NCBI GenBank assembly: GCA_023375785.1
Contig: SZWC01000545.1
Span: 299,468 to 359,196, forward strand
From: Penium margaritaceum
Taxonomy: Eukaryota; Streptophyta; Zygnematophyceae; Desmidiales; Peniaceae
Length of the DNA: 59,729 nt
Direction: 5' to 3'
Shown one piece after another: positions 32,976-45,219 of the stretch. Both the position numbers and the translations under genes were made by a program. How positions within the stretch are numbered: position 1 is the first letter of the stretch; every line of letters begins with the position of its first letter. Below the pieces are notes generated by a model that saw only the letters and a program-made list of their open reading frames with translations, was not told the DNA's origin and made no database searches.

Positions 32976-33240
32976 AGAGAATGTTGGTGATACATGTAGT
33001 TGACTACGCAATCAGTGGGATTGCTAATTCAGGATCAAGGGAAGGGTCTGCAGCTAATTGTGTACCAACTCAAGAAGCTCAACTACCCGATCAATGAAAA
33101 ACAGATGCTCATGGTGGTCAAGAAACTCAAGCGGCGGAGGGGCTACTTTGAGGCGCACCGGTGTGTTCTGTACGCAGGCCACTAACCTCTCAAGTACATC
33201 AAGTCATGGGCACACCTGAGTCATCATCGGGCACGGAGGA
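32976..33240 (+). pseudogene. pol: Gypsy-2 RNase H
   Basis: VDYAISGIA, then GLQLIVYQLKKLNYPINEKQ, LMVVKKLKRRRGYFEAHRCV and the LKYI block, with a frameshift at about 33040. It corresponds to the gypsy RNase H order (D-S-GaaL-Q, y-S-kl, NYp--EkE, yl-G--v). Confidence 0.82.
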
Positions 33241-33459
33241 TGGAGCTGCTAGAGGGGGGGTCGAGTACAAGATCTAGTGCAAACTAAGGAAGGCTAACCC
33301 AGTTGATCTGCTGTCGCGTCACTCGGACTTGGCCGTACATGAAACATTGGTCATGGCAGGGTCCCCAATCAGCTACACCATTTTTTCTCACGTGTATGCA
33401 AAGCGGTCAAGTGAGGCAGCCAACATTTTCAACATGAGAAGGGGAACCAGATTTTCATG

Positions 33460-34330
33460 CGAGTGAGTGTGTCTTTGTGGCACATGAATCGCAGTACATT
33501 GGTCATTTTTGCCAAGAAAAGATCTTCAAATCACTGCCACACCAGTATTGCTGGACAGAAATGGGAGCAGATAACAAGGAGTATGTGAGCAGGTATGAAG
33601 TGTTCCAAAGGATAAGGTCAAGGTAGACAAGGAAACCTGGAGAGCTGCAGATGGTACCGATGCCAGATTGACCATGGACAGATATCTCGCTTGATTCTGT
33701 GGGGGTTCTTCCAGGGAGGGCGCAACAAAACAATGTAGTTTTGGTGATTAAGGGCAGGCCTAGCAAGATGGTGTATTTTATCCCATTCATGGAGAAGCTC
33801 ACGGCAAAAGAAACGGATCAAAGTATATTAAAACATGTCATCAAACTCTTTGGAGTACTGAAGTGCGTGTCTTTTGGATCACAGTGTACAGTTTAGTTCT
33901 TGTTCAATTTAGGAGTTGGTTACCCACGTGGCTCTCTTGCTTTCCTACCATCTTGAAACAAATGGCCAACATAAGTGCACGAAAAAGACAATGGAGCAGT
34001 TGTGTTGTAGATCTACAATCCATACAGTAATGAATGGGAATGTAAGCTCCCACTGGCTGGGTTTGCTTACAGCTCAGAGGTTCATGCTTCAACAGGAGAG
34101 GTTTATTTTTAGGTGGCGAATGTAATGCAGCCTGCCTTTCCCTATAACATAACAAAAAAGTCGGACCTCCCCCTCATGCAGCAGTTCATGTAAGACCTTA
34201 CAGAGATGTGGCACAGTGTACTTGATGCACTTCACAAGGTACAAAAGCAGATGAAGCGGCATTTGCAAAAGCACCAAATAGCCAAGTAGTTCTTACTGGA
34301 ATGGAGGGTACTCCTGAGCTTGTGAAATCT
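33460..34330 (+). pseudogene. pol: Gypsy-2 integrase
   Basis: WTEMGADNKEYVSRYEVFQR (zinc-finger end, Cys residues lost), then WTDISLDSVGVLPGRAQQNN, VVLVIKGRPSKMVYFIPFME and LFGVLKCVSFGSQCTV (the second Asp lost). After several stops DLTEMWHSVLDALHKVQKQM closes it, as in Gypsy-1. Confidence 0.82.
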
Positions 34331-34400
34331 GAAGCTAGCCAGGATGGACAGTGACAAGGTCAAGCCTTGATGGGTGGGCCTCGTCCAAAGTAATGCATGG

Positions 34401-37400
34401 TTCATCGACGTCATTGTACACATCATTTTTTAGAGGTGTGCCTTGAGTGTGCTCTCTCCCAAAGGATTTCTTTGCATATGTGTCTACACTCCTCCCAAAG
34501 TGTACTTGAAGACTGTATTTTTCTCCTATACAGGAATTTTTTTATCTTCTTAGTAAGATGTAGAGTATACTCTGTCACCATTCAAAAGTACACTTGTAGC
34601 ACGATCATTGTACTGCTTTGTCTCATGTATTCAACAATTGCTTCAAATCAACAACATTCATTTTTTTGCACCTAATGCATTCTTTTCCTCAATATGGATT
34701 CAATGTTTCTCATGTGAATTGGTCAAATGTGTTGGGATAAGTCACGTAGTAAGTATTGTTATTGATTATATGAAATCATAGTAAAAAATATTGAGTGTGT
34801 CATTGTATTCAATTTGAAGAATTGAACACATTGGGTTTTTTCATCATTTAAAAAAAAAAAAACTTGGAACATGGAAGGAAAAAAAAAAACTCCACTATCT
34901 CTCCAATGTGTAACTTTGTCTTTTATGACCACTCAATTCCTTTCGTAGGGAGATACCACTTTGTTAGACCACTGTATGAGGCAAGTGTGCTCGGTCACCA
35001 TACCAAAGTAGACCAAGAGCACAATTTTTGTGCTATTTTGTCCTTTGTCTCAGCAGTGCACTTGCACACTGATATTGCATTGTTTCCATTCAGTACGTTC
35101 TTCACTTGTTTTGGGGATAAAGAGAGTCCATTGCATTGAAGTAGTGCATATGGTATTTGCATTCAGCGTGCTTAGTATGTTTCCTTGTCCAATGTAGTGA
35201 CCTAAAATTATATTCATCGCCATGTGTTTTGCTACAAATCTCCTCTTTACATGTACTTGGCACCACTCATTGTGTGGCTAAGAGTTACACGTGAACTGAA
35301 AAAAAAAACCTTTTGTGGATTCAAAACTTTTTTCAAGAACTCTCTTTGGTTCTTCATTTTTTTTCTACAATTCATACAACCTCTCATGAGTCAGCACATC
35401 TATAGGATCTAGTATTAGTCATAGGAATTTATTGTGTCACTCCTACCTTGGATGTAATGTTAATGACAATCATGAAAATTCTGCTATGTTGGTGCATCGT
35501 TTTGAAACAAGACGGTCGTCTTCTTGCCAGTGACAAGTTTCCTCTTTCGGGTTTTTTGTTTGACAAAAAATGCAATACCATACTGAATTCGTTGCTCTAG
35601 TCCTGTCGAGGTCTCCTTGACACACTTTCTAGTGTACAAATACAGGGCGCAGCTGGTAAACCCAGGAAATCGTTGTTGGCGTCAAATTTTCGTGATGCGT
35701 CTGGATGCTGGAATGGTTTGTTGGAACATCAATGTCCGCACATGTTTCCGCCAGTTTTAACTGTTTTAACAAATTTTAGTCGTATTTGCATCATGTACTG
35801 ATGCACATGCACAAAGGAATGGCTTTAGCACTAGTGAAACATCCTTCGCTACCTCTGATGCTACTTTCTACATGACACTGGTTTAAAGACCGCCAAACTG
35901 CAGCCTATGGAGCATGCCCCCATGGATGGCAGTTCGCCGAGGCAAAGCCCAACCACTGATGGGTGATCGTTGGAGTGCCCATGGCTCTGCCAGGCGACAG
36001 CACTCGAGGGAGCGAAGGCTTCTAGAAGCCACCCGTCCATCCAAAAACGCAACGCCACCCCCGCCCCCGCCCCCGTCCCCGCCCCCATTCCCTGCCCCCG
36101 CCACTCAACCCCTAACACTAACAGGCCCATGCCGTCAGCTGACGTCACTGCCACAGAAGGGAGGAACCCTCTTGCCATCCCTCGCGTCATCTCCTTTGCT
36201 CGCTGCCTGAATTACTGGCCACGATTTGGACTCAAACGACCAAATCTACCTTAAAATTTTTCACGGAAACAGCTAAAACAAAACCATGAAGACCTCAACA
36301 ACAGACTCCGACAGAATGATGCAGGAAGATGGTGCACAGCTTCCGATTTTGCTGGAAATCGTTGTTGGCGTCGATTTCCAGCATTTACCAGCCGCACCCA
36401 TAGTCCATGAGACAATGATACTTGAAATGGTGTGGAAGTACACTTTCAAGAGGATGGTCGCAGTCATTGTGCTATCATCCTCTTCAAAAAATGCATTGTA
36501 GAGTGTATAGAGTGCATGGTGTTGGTGCATATTGTCACAGCGCACTAGTATAGTGCACAAAAAAACCAGTACGTAAATCATCAACCATTGATCATACATG
36601 CCCTTCTAGTTGAAAGAGACACGGTCCACGATGAGCTAAGAGATGGAGCTGTCAGACCATGGAGGGAGGCCTACCATATTCCACGTGTTCCTTTTCAATG
36701 CCTACAAGGGGTAGGATACACAGTTCATGGTACATGAGCAGGTGCCTCCCCTACCGCTTTTGATGTACAATGAGGAGTGCACGATGGAGAAAAGTCTTTT
36801 ACACTATCGACGCGACATTAGGTGGCACTTCTTTGTGTTATTGATTTCCTACAAAAAAAAGTGCAGATGTTACATGCCCAAGGCCAACGTCACTAGAGAC
36901 AATGGTTTCAACATGGTCATTTGAGAGAACAATGAGCATACCATACGGCACGCCCTCGGTGAAGGGATGATGTAGCGGGTAACGCTTATAGAGGTGGTGA
37001 ACATGGCATTGTGATGACATCATATTCATGCTTGGATGACATATATGCATTACAAGTTGAAAGCCTACAGACTCAACTGAGGAAAAATGTCATTTTATAC
37101 AAGGACAAGAGAGATGCGGCTATGTTAAGGTAGGAGGTGTACCTCCAACCAGCAAGATAATCTCAATTTGACCTCGAGTATGGGAGAGCAAAGTTTTTTC
37201 CCACTCAAGCCATATGATACATGATGGATGCTTGGCCAATGAGTTACGTTTACTGCAGAAAATGGGTTCTTTTTACCTTTGACGTTATTACCCTCCTACC
37301 AATTCAGAGCTCAAGTGTGGGAAAACTCCATGATCCCTCAGTGCATTAAGCTTCACCTGGCATGTTGATAGATATCTAGCAATATTATTGGGATGTTTGG

Positions 37401-38320
37401 CTTCCTTACATCTCCATGGGTAAGGCCGGATTGTTGTCGAACAAAGGGTGGTTAATGCTTGAGTTAAACTCTCCATGAGCCTTGTCATATCCTCCTCTAA
37501 AGGCACCTCAAGTGGTGGCACATAGACATGGCCTAGATGCTTGGGGTACCTCATATAGCTAGAAGCCTCTTGAGAGGGTGATTGCTGCACTCCTTGTTAT
37601 CCATCACAAAGACACGGGTCCGACACAAACATGGTCAGTCCAGTGATGCTCCATTGTGAAGGGAGGTATCACGAGAGTTTCATGCTTGGAAACCTCCTCA
37701 CAGCCTCATGTAATGAGAGAGAGAAGGAAAACCTCCCAGGACCAGAGTATGATGATACCTGGTCGAAAGGAAGATTCCTTCCATAACTGAATTTGAATGG
37801 ATTCTTATCTTTGATGACATAGCAATACCTGTTTAGTCATTTATGGATAGTTTTAAATGTAAACTACACCGATGATATAAGATATCATAATCCACCGTCT
37901 ATATCACCTTTTCAAGCAACACTACCAAGAGAATGTGGCAGTTTTCCCTTATCAATTGGGGAAATACTATATAGTGATTGACATATTTCCTCAAAACTGC
38001 AATGTTCACTCAGCTGGTGAACTTCTTAGGAAATCCAACTCCTCACGTTCCCGGTGCTTACCTTCCTCTCATTAATTTCTATCATGAATGAGGTAATTTG
38101 TCTCAATGCCCTTCACTCTAGTTCTCTCACAAGGCTTTCTTTGTCCCTCCATATGATTTCTTATCTCTCCATACCAAAAACAATATTCTTGCATTTGAGA
38201 AGATGCATGGAAGCTTCCTAGCAACACACCCGTCGACTAGGCGTCAATGCCTGGTCAGACGGTGACGACAGTCACAGGTCGTGCACACAACGGCAAGGGT
38301 CTGGCTAGGAGACACAAGGA
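34401..38320. other. Unassigned AT-rich interval
   Basis: No gene recognised. A C-rich CCCCCG repeat lies at about 36058-36106. A hairpin (GCTGGAAATCG with its reverse complement) lies at 36351-36382. A 19-bp segment, GGAAATCGTTGTTGGCGTC, occurs at both 35664 and 36354. Frames at 36286-36501 (plus) and 37288-37590 (minus) are open but unrecognised. Confidence 0.5.
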
Positions 38321-38324
38321 AAAG

Positions 38325-38831
38325 TGTCAGAATGCTTCAATAGCATTTGCAGAGAGGAATGAAAAATGACAGGTCCATGGCATAAGTACCTGCCGCGGCG
38401 CATGGCGGGTGTCGCACGCGACAGTGCAAGATCAGTCCTAAAACCGGCCCAAAACCATGTTTTGGCCGGAACTCTACGTAGACATGTCAGAATGCTATGC
38501 CGTCTGAATCTAGACGTGCAGGATCACAAGCCAGACACTATGACTGGTCACATGCATGCATCCGACATCAAACGGAGGACACACAATGCAAAAACCTACA
38601 AATCGGATCCACGGCCAGTCCATTGATAAACTCTTCCGTGCTACAGAAAGACTGGAGGAGGTCCCGGGTAGCGTCCGGAGCTCTGGAACGGTCGTCGGTT
38701 AGCTCCAAGCTGGTAGTCCGCCACCAGATGACGTACCGGTATCACCAGGGTCCGCATCAGGGATCTGCACGAGTATGGACACGGCCGAGTGGTCAGAGTA
38801 AACTATACAGGTTGACAAGAACGTCACAACA
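38325..38831 (-). repeat. Candidate Copia-C 3' LTR
   Basis: On the element strand it starts TGTTGTGACGTTC right after a polypurine tract (ATGGGGGGG, 38832-38840). A possible end is TTCTGACA at 38325, by analogy with the TGTTG...TGACA pattern of A, B and E. No second copy was found, so the inner border rests on this analogy only. Confidence 0.38.
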
Positions 38832-38938
38832 CCCCCCCATGACCCGATGGTACGCATGTCCATACACGTGCAGCACTGAGATGAGTACAACAACAAGTGT
38901 AACGACATATGTGACATGGACACAGACACACCCTACAT

Positions 38939-39625
38939 TCAACCACTCTCAGGTAAGGGGCGAAGCCCAAAAAAATGAATGGCCACCAGAAACTTTCCAC
39001 GTGCTAGTGCCTTTGTCAAGAAGTCAGCACGCTGCATGTCAGTGCCAACCCAAATGATGGAGATCATGTGTCGCTCCACCAGATCACGCACAAAGTGATG
39101 CTCAATCGCATTGTGCTTTGTGCGTGCATGAAGGACACCAGAGTTCTCCGCAAGAGCAAGAGCACTCAAGTTGTCCCAACAAAGCACAATGGCAGGTACA
39201 GACTGACCCAACTCAAGGAACAGGTGCTGCAGCCACACGACATTAGTAGCCCCGACACCCAGAGCAACGTACTCTGCCTCCAATGAATTACGTGCAATAC
39301 AGTCTTACTTCCTGCTATGCCAAGACAAAGCGTTACCACCGAGCAGGAACACGTAACCTGTGCGACTGCGTCCATGTGGGCTCCAGGCCCAGTCGCTGTC
39401 AGTGTAGCCGTCAAGGACCACCGAACACTGCCGGCAAAAACAGACTCCGAGGTATGGTGTGGAGACCACGTACCGCACCACTCGCACAGCCGCGTGAAGG
39501 GCTCTAGCGCGTGGAGCCTGCAAAAAATGGACAAGGAGGTTGATGGCAAAGGCTGTGTCAAGACGTGTGGTAATGGCCAGGTACATCAGAGATCCGATGA
39601 GATGGAGGTACAAGTTCACATCCAC
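38939..39625 (-). pseudogene. pol: Copia-C RNase H
   Basis: 39625-39305 has LYLHLIGSLMYLAITTRLD, VVLDGYTDSDWAWSPHGRS and TGYVFLLGGNALSWHSRK, then a stop. 39283-38939 resumes with MEAEYVALGVGATNVVWLQ and KHNAIEHHFVRDLVERHMI, then MQRADFLTKAL. A single stop plus frame drift separates otherwise complete copia RNase H blocks. Confidence 0.92.
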
Positions 39626-39751
39626 TTTCTACCCTAGCTATGTGGAATTGTCCACCTTCAAGGCATCCTATCCGTTAGACGTGAGAGGTATGGAAGCCGT
39701 GGGCACTACGCCGAGGAGGTTGCTGAAGCGCTCCCCTACAACACATGCATA

Positions 39752-40330
39752 TCAGGCGTGATGCAGTAGTAGAGTACGATGTCTACGGTCTCGCACGATC
39801 TCCATGTCAAAAAACACTGTTGTAGGACCAAGGTCCTTCATCCTGTAGTCAGTGTGGAGGATAGCCTTGGCCTCCTCCACAGCCTCCAGTGAAGGAGACG
39901 TGATCAGAAGGTCGTCGACATAGACCAGGATGGCAGTGAACCGCTCAGGCGTCCGTCGAATGAAGAGAGAGGGATCCGCCTCGCTCTGTACATATCCTGC
40001 ACGAGTGAGGGTGCCAGTTATCTCCTGGTTCCAACACCAAGGAGAATGTTTGAGGCCGTACAAGGACTTGCGGAAGTACCAGACCTTGTCACCATCCTCA
40101 AAGCCAGGTGGCTGAGCCACGTAAATTTCCTCATCCAGAGAGCAATGGAGGAACGCATTGTTCACAACCATTTGGTGCAGTTCCCAGTCATGCTGAGCCA
40201 CTACATTGAATAGAGTTCGAGCTGAGATCAGGCGGCCGACAGGGGCAAAGGTGTCAATGTAATCAATGCCCCCAATCTGAGAGTACCCCTTGATGACCAA
40301 GCGAGCCTTGTGGCGTTCCATTTAGTCATA
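39752..40330 (-). pseudogene. pol: Copia-C reverse transcriptase
   Basis: A 189-codon open frame with KARLVIKGYSQIGGIDY, DTFAPVGRLISARTLFNVV, LHQMVVNNAFLHCSLDEEIY, RKSLYGLKHSPWCWNQEI, YVDD (39911-39922) and MKDLGPTTVFFDMEIVRD. NAFLHC replaces the usual DV-tAFL, giving VVNNAFL, so the first catalytic Asp of the palm is lost. A stop lies just upstream (40322). Confidence 0.93.
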
Positions 40331-41376
40331 CAACTCCACTTTCTTGCGAAAGACCCAATGGACCTGAATAGCCTTCCTCCCAGGTGGAAGGTCAACTAGC
40401 TCGTAAACTCCGCGCTCTCGGATGGCGTAAAGCTCATCCTCGCAGGCAGCATGCAAGTATCAGCACCTTGTGATGAGAGTGCTTCCCTCAGTGTGCCCAG
40501 GTCAGGCGCGATAGAGGGAGAGCTTTGCCTGGCAAGAGCACACGCCTGAGTGCTAGGTGTGACGACCACAAGATCAACAGCTAGATCACAAGCGATTTGA
40601 AACGCGCAAGTAACAAGATCCTGCCCTACGGGGCACGTAATGTACCTCTATGTGCTCAGTACGGACACTCAGGCCTAGGGCCTTTGTGCCCGGATCACCA
40701 CTCGCGATGTTACGGATGGAGCGCCTTGGTGAAGGACCACACACTCGCTGAGCTCCGGATTCCAATGGTCGCAAATAATTGCCAGGCTCACGGAAGTAAA
40801 CAGGGCTCAAGGGGCACACCTCAGGCTCAGGACGAGGCACGACCACACCTAGGAAGGGCTGAGGCAAGGTAGTTGGTGATGCCGTGTGAGGAGATGCGTG
40901 TGTGGGGGACACGGGACTGGGTGTGACAATAGGAGTAGGTGAGGCAGGGCCACGCACACAGGCGGGAGTACCGGCAGACAAAGGTATGGCCACAGGAGTA
41001 CGCATAAGTACAGGATCATGGGTACCTATGTGGTGCGAGGGAACAAGGGTAGAAGCCGACGGTGCTGGAGAGGTCTGTGGGCCGACAACGAGGGAGACCG
41101 CGAAGTGGAGGGATCTCAAACTGAAACATCACCCTGGCGAGACGTGCTTGTAGGCGTAAACTCGTCCATCCGTCAAGAAATCTCACACGTAGGAGCATGC
41201 GTGATGGATAGCGACGTGATAGATGTCGAATCATTGTGGGTGAGGGATTCAAAGAAGAGTGCATCGCATGACTCAACAATGCGACGACAAGCAGGATCCC
41301 CAAAACGCCAGGCCTTCCATCGCGAGGAGATGCCTACAAAGTCACACAAGCGATCCCGTGGTGAGATCTTGGACCC

Positions 41377-42117
41377 CTACTGGTCCTCGGTATACCATAG
41401 AGAAGCCAAGGATCCCCGAACGTGAGCGAGGTGTAGGTCACCACGGTGGCTGAACCAGAGCTCATATGGTGTGACGTGGTCCAGAAGGGGACCATGCGGC
41501 ACGCGGTTCCAGACCCAAGTCATGTAGGCAAATCCTTTGGAAGCGAAGGACTCTGGGAGACCACACTCATACCAAATATCACAAACCACATCCTGCATGG
41601 TGTGGTTATAGCATTCAGAAACACCATTCTGCTGAGGAGTAGCAGGAGTAGAGACCTGGTGAAAAATCCCATGCTCGGCGAAGAAGCTGTCCATCACGCC
41701 AAGAAACTCGCCGACGCGATCTGAGCGAAAGGTATGCAGCGTGTGGCGGGACTGATGCTCAGCCCTAGATAGCCAGAGGCAAACCGCGAGAGCGGAGTCA
41801 CTCTTCTGGCACAGGTTTTAGACCCACCGCATCTGGGTGAAGTCATCGCTCAGGGTCAGGATGTACCGACCCCGATCGGACAGAGACTTGACAGGAAGAG
41901 GATGAAGAAGGTCCAAATGGAATAACTCGAGAGGGTGAAGTGCGCATGAACGGGAGTTAGGGTAGGTACAACGATGCATCTTACCCTGAGCGCAAAAGAG
42001 ATAGTCAGTCTTGGGCGGCTTCTTGAAAGAAGCCGTGTCAAAATCGAGGGCCGGCTGTGTCCGAATGAGCTTTGACACAGTGTCGGAGCCTACATGACAA
42101 AGACGGTGATGAAGCAA
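41377..42117 (-). pseudogene. pol: Copia-C integrase
   Basis: 42117-41818 carries the HHCC region (HHRLCHVGSDTVSKLI, then C-x2-C in FCAQGKMHRC) and HLDLLHPLP with the first Asp. FRSDRVGEFLG gives the second Asp, and 41697-41377 has TPQQNGVSECYNHTMQDVV with the catalytic Glu, then YMTWVWNRVPHGPL and TPYELWFSHRG. One stop (at about 41818) separates the halves. Confidence 0.9.
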
Positions 42118-42192
42118 TCGCTGGTGCTCAGGAAACAGAACGCAAGTGACAAAAACACGAGGTGAAGGGGAGGGGGAGCAAGGAGCAGAAGT

Positions 42193-42854
42193 CTAAGAGA
42201 CACGATACAGGTCATCGACAAGAGAGGCATGAAGAACAACACTACGAGTGTCTATAGCAGTCATAGTCGCGGAGTCTATAGTGTGCTCCACGGAGAGTCC
42301 CATCAGTGTGCAGGCAAGTACAGAAAGCAAACTGAGGTCAAGGTTAGGCACAAATAGCACCTCTGAAAGTTGTAGGGGGCCAGACGAACCATCAAAACAC
42401 AAGACCCCAACACCCTAGACAAGCAAGGACTGACCAAAACCTGTGCAAACGGAATAGACAGACGCAACAAGGCCAATAACAACAAAGTCACTACGACAAC
42501 AAGTCATGTGATGAGTGACAACGGAATCGATGATCCAAGTGCCACCAGAATCACGACTGGAGGACGTCACTTTACAACAAGCAATGGAACACTCGGCCTC
42601 AGACGGACGTTTGGCAGCGGGTGGAGAGGAACGAAGAAGGACACAAAGGTGAGAATCATGAATCCAATCGGTACAGTGAGGCCCATCGTCATCACATACC
42701 AACTGTGCCCCCCCACACGGGTCATTCTGAGCCACAAGAACAGAGGGACAGAAAATTTGTGAACCACCCAGCTGGAACAGCACACTTGCACGTGCCTGAA
42801 AGCGAAGCGCCAGAAGCTATCAGAGCTCGGCGATGGTGCGGTCACGTGGGTCCG
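42193..42854 (-). pseudogene. pol: Copia-C protease region, truncated by Copia-D
   Basis: The minus strand has GGTWIIDSVVTHHMTCCRSD, where copia proteases usually read W-iDSGAtxHmt, so the active-site Gly is Val. It then reads LSEVLFVPNLDLSLLSV, the usual linker to integrase. The frame begins at the Copia-D border (42855). Confidence 0.85.
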
Positions 42855-43578
42855 TGTTGACATGGTGTACCCCTTGCCATGAGTGTCGTTGATCGTACTC
42901 CCTGGTTTGACCACTAGGGAGTGGTTGAACACCTGATCTGACTCTAGATTTGAATTATCTGGATTTTTCCATGCAGGATTGAGCTTTGAATCGCTCGATT
43001 TGAGTGAGAATTCAGAAAGTTAGCCTAGCCCGAAGTTCGGGTGTTGGGCGGGTGGAATGTGGTACCCGCCATCGGTGGCAGGATAATCCACCACCAGTGA
43101 TCTGAGTTCGTCTCCAACGACCCCCAAATGCACCAAAGCCATAAAGGAAGCAACCAGAAGACTCTCCTTGGCCAGAGTGAAATTCTCCTTGACTTCTGGG
43201 CGAGGAAAAGCGCTTCAACGGGTCATCGTCCAAGCGTCTCCCGTTGTCTAGCGTGCAAGGCAAGGTGGAGGGCTCCACCAAGGGTTACTTTGGCGGCCTT
43301 AGCAGGGGCTCTACTGCTCTGTTTTGGGCGTACTTGGATACGTTGGAAAGCTTAGATCATAGGCTATAAGGATCTGATGTAATCTCACTATGCTAAGTAA
43401 CAAAACCGTGTTTTGATTCAGTTCTAATGAATGCAACGTGTTCTTTCCACTCTTGCCTGTGATACTTGTGCTCCACACTCTTCACCATTGGTGTCCATTG
43501 GCTACCCAAACCTTGGTAGCGTGAACCAGTGAGAGCTAGGTATCCTTGAGGGTGCCTCCACACCCACTAGTGCCAACA
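42855..43578 (+). repeat. Copia-D 5' LTR
   Basis: 724 bp, identical in length (724 bp) to 53557-54280, with scattered substitutions between the two. Confidence 0.95.
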
Positions 43579-43580
43579 AA

Positions 43581-43595
43581 GGGTTATGAACCCAC
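43581..43595 (+). other. Copia-D primer-binding site
   Basis: GGGTTATGAACCCAC, two bases inside the LTR, with two mismatches to the complement of the initiator tRNA-Met anticodon stem-loop. Confidence 0.78.
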
Positions 43596-43645
43596 GTGTC
43601 TAGAAGGACCCTAGCTCTTCAACTTTCACGCTACTATCGCGCGCC

Positions 43646-44430
43646 ATGGCAACAACCAAGCAAGAGAACATCGGTGCCGTTTCCAAGTTTGATGGGAGCA
43701 GCTTCCCTTTGTGTAGGTGGCACTTTGAGGTCTACCCCGATTACAAGGGCCTGCTTGACCTAGAAAATGGTAAAAAGACCGCCCCTCCGGATACCACGAC
43801 GTCGGAGGAAGTGAACAAGTACAAGAAGCGTAACAAGAAGGCGCTTGCATTGTTGGTATTAGTGCTAGCTCCGCCGCAGCGCGCACTGATTCAAGGATGC
43901 ACGGAGGCTGCGGAGGCCTGAAAGAAGCTCTGCACCATCTACTAGTCCACCAACCTTGCTAACCAGCTCATTGTCTTCAAGAGGCTCGTCACCCTAGGAG
44001 AAAACGTAGGCGACGACATCATGGAGATCCTGCAACAGATTGAGTCCCTGAGTGCCAAGTGCGTAGCCACCGGATGGAAGGTTGACCCTCAGCTGCAAGC
44101 CATGATCCTTTTTCTAGCCTTGCCGGATAGTTGGAGTCCCATGATCACCGTCGTAGGCGGCTGGTCCGCCGATGAGCTGAAGTAACTAAGGTGGTTGAGT
44201 ACGTCCGCAGTGAATGGATGCGGCGTGGTGGGAGAGAGAGCGGGGCAACGTCAAGTCAAGCCTATGCCTTCCGCCCTCAAGGTGGAGGGGTAGGCAAGAA
44301 GGGGAAGGGCGCCAAGCAGGGGACCAAGAAAGGTGACAACAAGGGGGAGTTCTACAACTGTGGCAAACAGGGCCATGATGCACGCAACCGCCCCAACAGG
44401 AAGTCGGACCAGCCGGGGAAGACTGGATAG
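43646..44430 (+). pseudogene. gag: Copia-D gag
   Basis: ATG start (MATTKQENIGAVSKFDGSS). WHFEVYPDYKGLLDLENG and LVLVLAPPQRALIQGCTEAA are the UBN2-like blocks. Stops occur at about 43919 and 43944, and there is a small insertion near 44185. The zinc knuckle reads FYNCGKQGHDARNR: the first and last Cys of CX2CX4HX4C are Phe and Arg. Confidence 0.9.
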
Positions 44431-44445
44431 AAGGACGATCTCGCA

Positions 44446-45060
44446 ATGATGTCGAAGGATTCTGCCGACTTGACAGATCCGGGAATCTCCATGATTGACT
44501 CCGGATCGGGCCGCCACACACAATGCAACCGGGCGGCATTCGTCGCCTATAGTGCCTCGGAGCAGCACATGACAGTGGCCAACGGCAAAACGGAGTTGGC
44601 TGCTGGTGAAGGCAACGTCCGCATCCAGATGGATGTGGATGGGGAGGCTGTCACGAGCACAATTCATGACGTGCTCCACATGTCCAACTTTGAGGCAAAT
44701 CTACTGTCAGTGAGCCGCCTCACGACGTCACGTTCAATGAGGACAGCCGTTGGACAGACAAGGATGCGGGTCTCTCCAAGCGTGGGGAGTGGCTGCCACT
44801 CCTCAAAAGGGAGACGTCGGAGGATGCAAAAGAGGGTGACGTTCGAGCTGCTCCAACCGGCAAAAACCATCCGGAGGATGGGGGAGCGGCTGATTTGCAT
44901 TCAGCCAAGTCGGACATTGAGTTTGAAGTGCTGGCGGCAGTGGAACTGAATGAGGAGGCGGGGAGCGATCCCGCATCTCCACGGTCCCCGAGAGAGGGGG
45001 AGCAGGCCAGTGGTGCAAGTGGTGACGCGAGAGGACAGCAACAGCAGCAGCAGTAGCCTC
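44446..45060 (+). pseudogene. pol: Copia-D protease joined to integrase tail, integrase core deleted
   Basis: ISMIDSGSGRHTQCNRAAFV keeps the DSG active-site triad of a copia protease. After VLHMSNFEANLLSVSRLTT the sequence goes straight to an acidic, Ser/Gly/Gln-rich stretch (KSDIEFEVLAAVELNEEAGS) of the kind found between integrase and RT. No DTDNGGE or NGVAER block occurs between. Compared with Copia-E about 1.5 kb is missing. Confidence 0.85.
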
Positions 45061-45219
45061 AACAACAGCAGCCCGGCAGAAACGGACGCCAAAACGGTAC
45101 GATGCCGCGGAAGGCATCAAGACTGGGTTTGCTCGGGCATTTTACGTACATGAGGAGCCCGAGACCTTCAAAGAGGCGTTGCAGCATAAGGATGGGGCTG
45201 AGTGCTAGGGAATTATAAA

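Larger units (their letters stand above)
30930..34400 (+). mobile_element. Gypsy-2, decayed Ty3/gypsy element
   Basis: The same family as Gypsy-1 on the opposite strand. Order gag, RT, RNase H, integrase. Borders are approximate and no LTR pair was identified. Its 5' end faces that of Gypsy-1. Confidence 0.8.

Noticed and set aside
34430..35170. A diverged tandem duplication near TCACCAT..AAAGTA..AGCAC motifs
   Set aside because: The resemblance is short and weak by eye and could be chance in AT-rich DNA. It needs a computed alignment.
38770..38800. tRNA-Ser/Leu-like D-arm (GGCCGAGTGGTCAGAG)
   Set aside because: No matching B-box or acceptor stem follows. It lies in the candidate Copia-C LTR.
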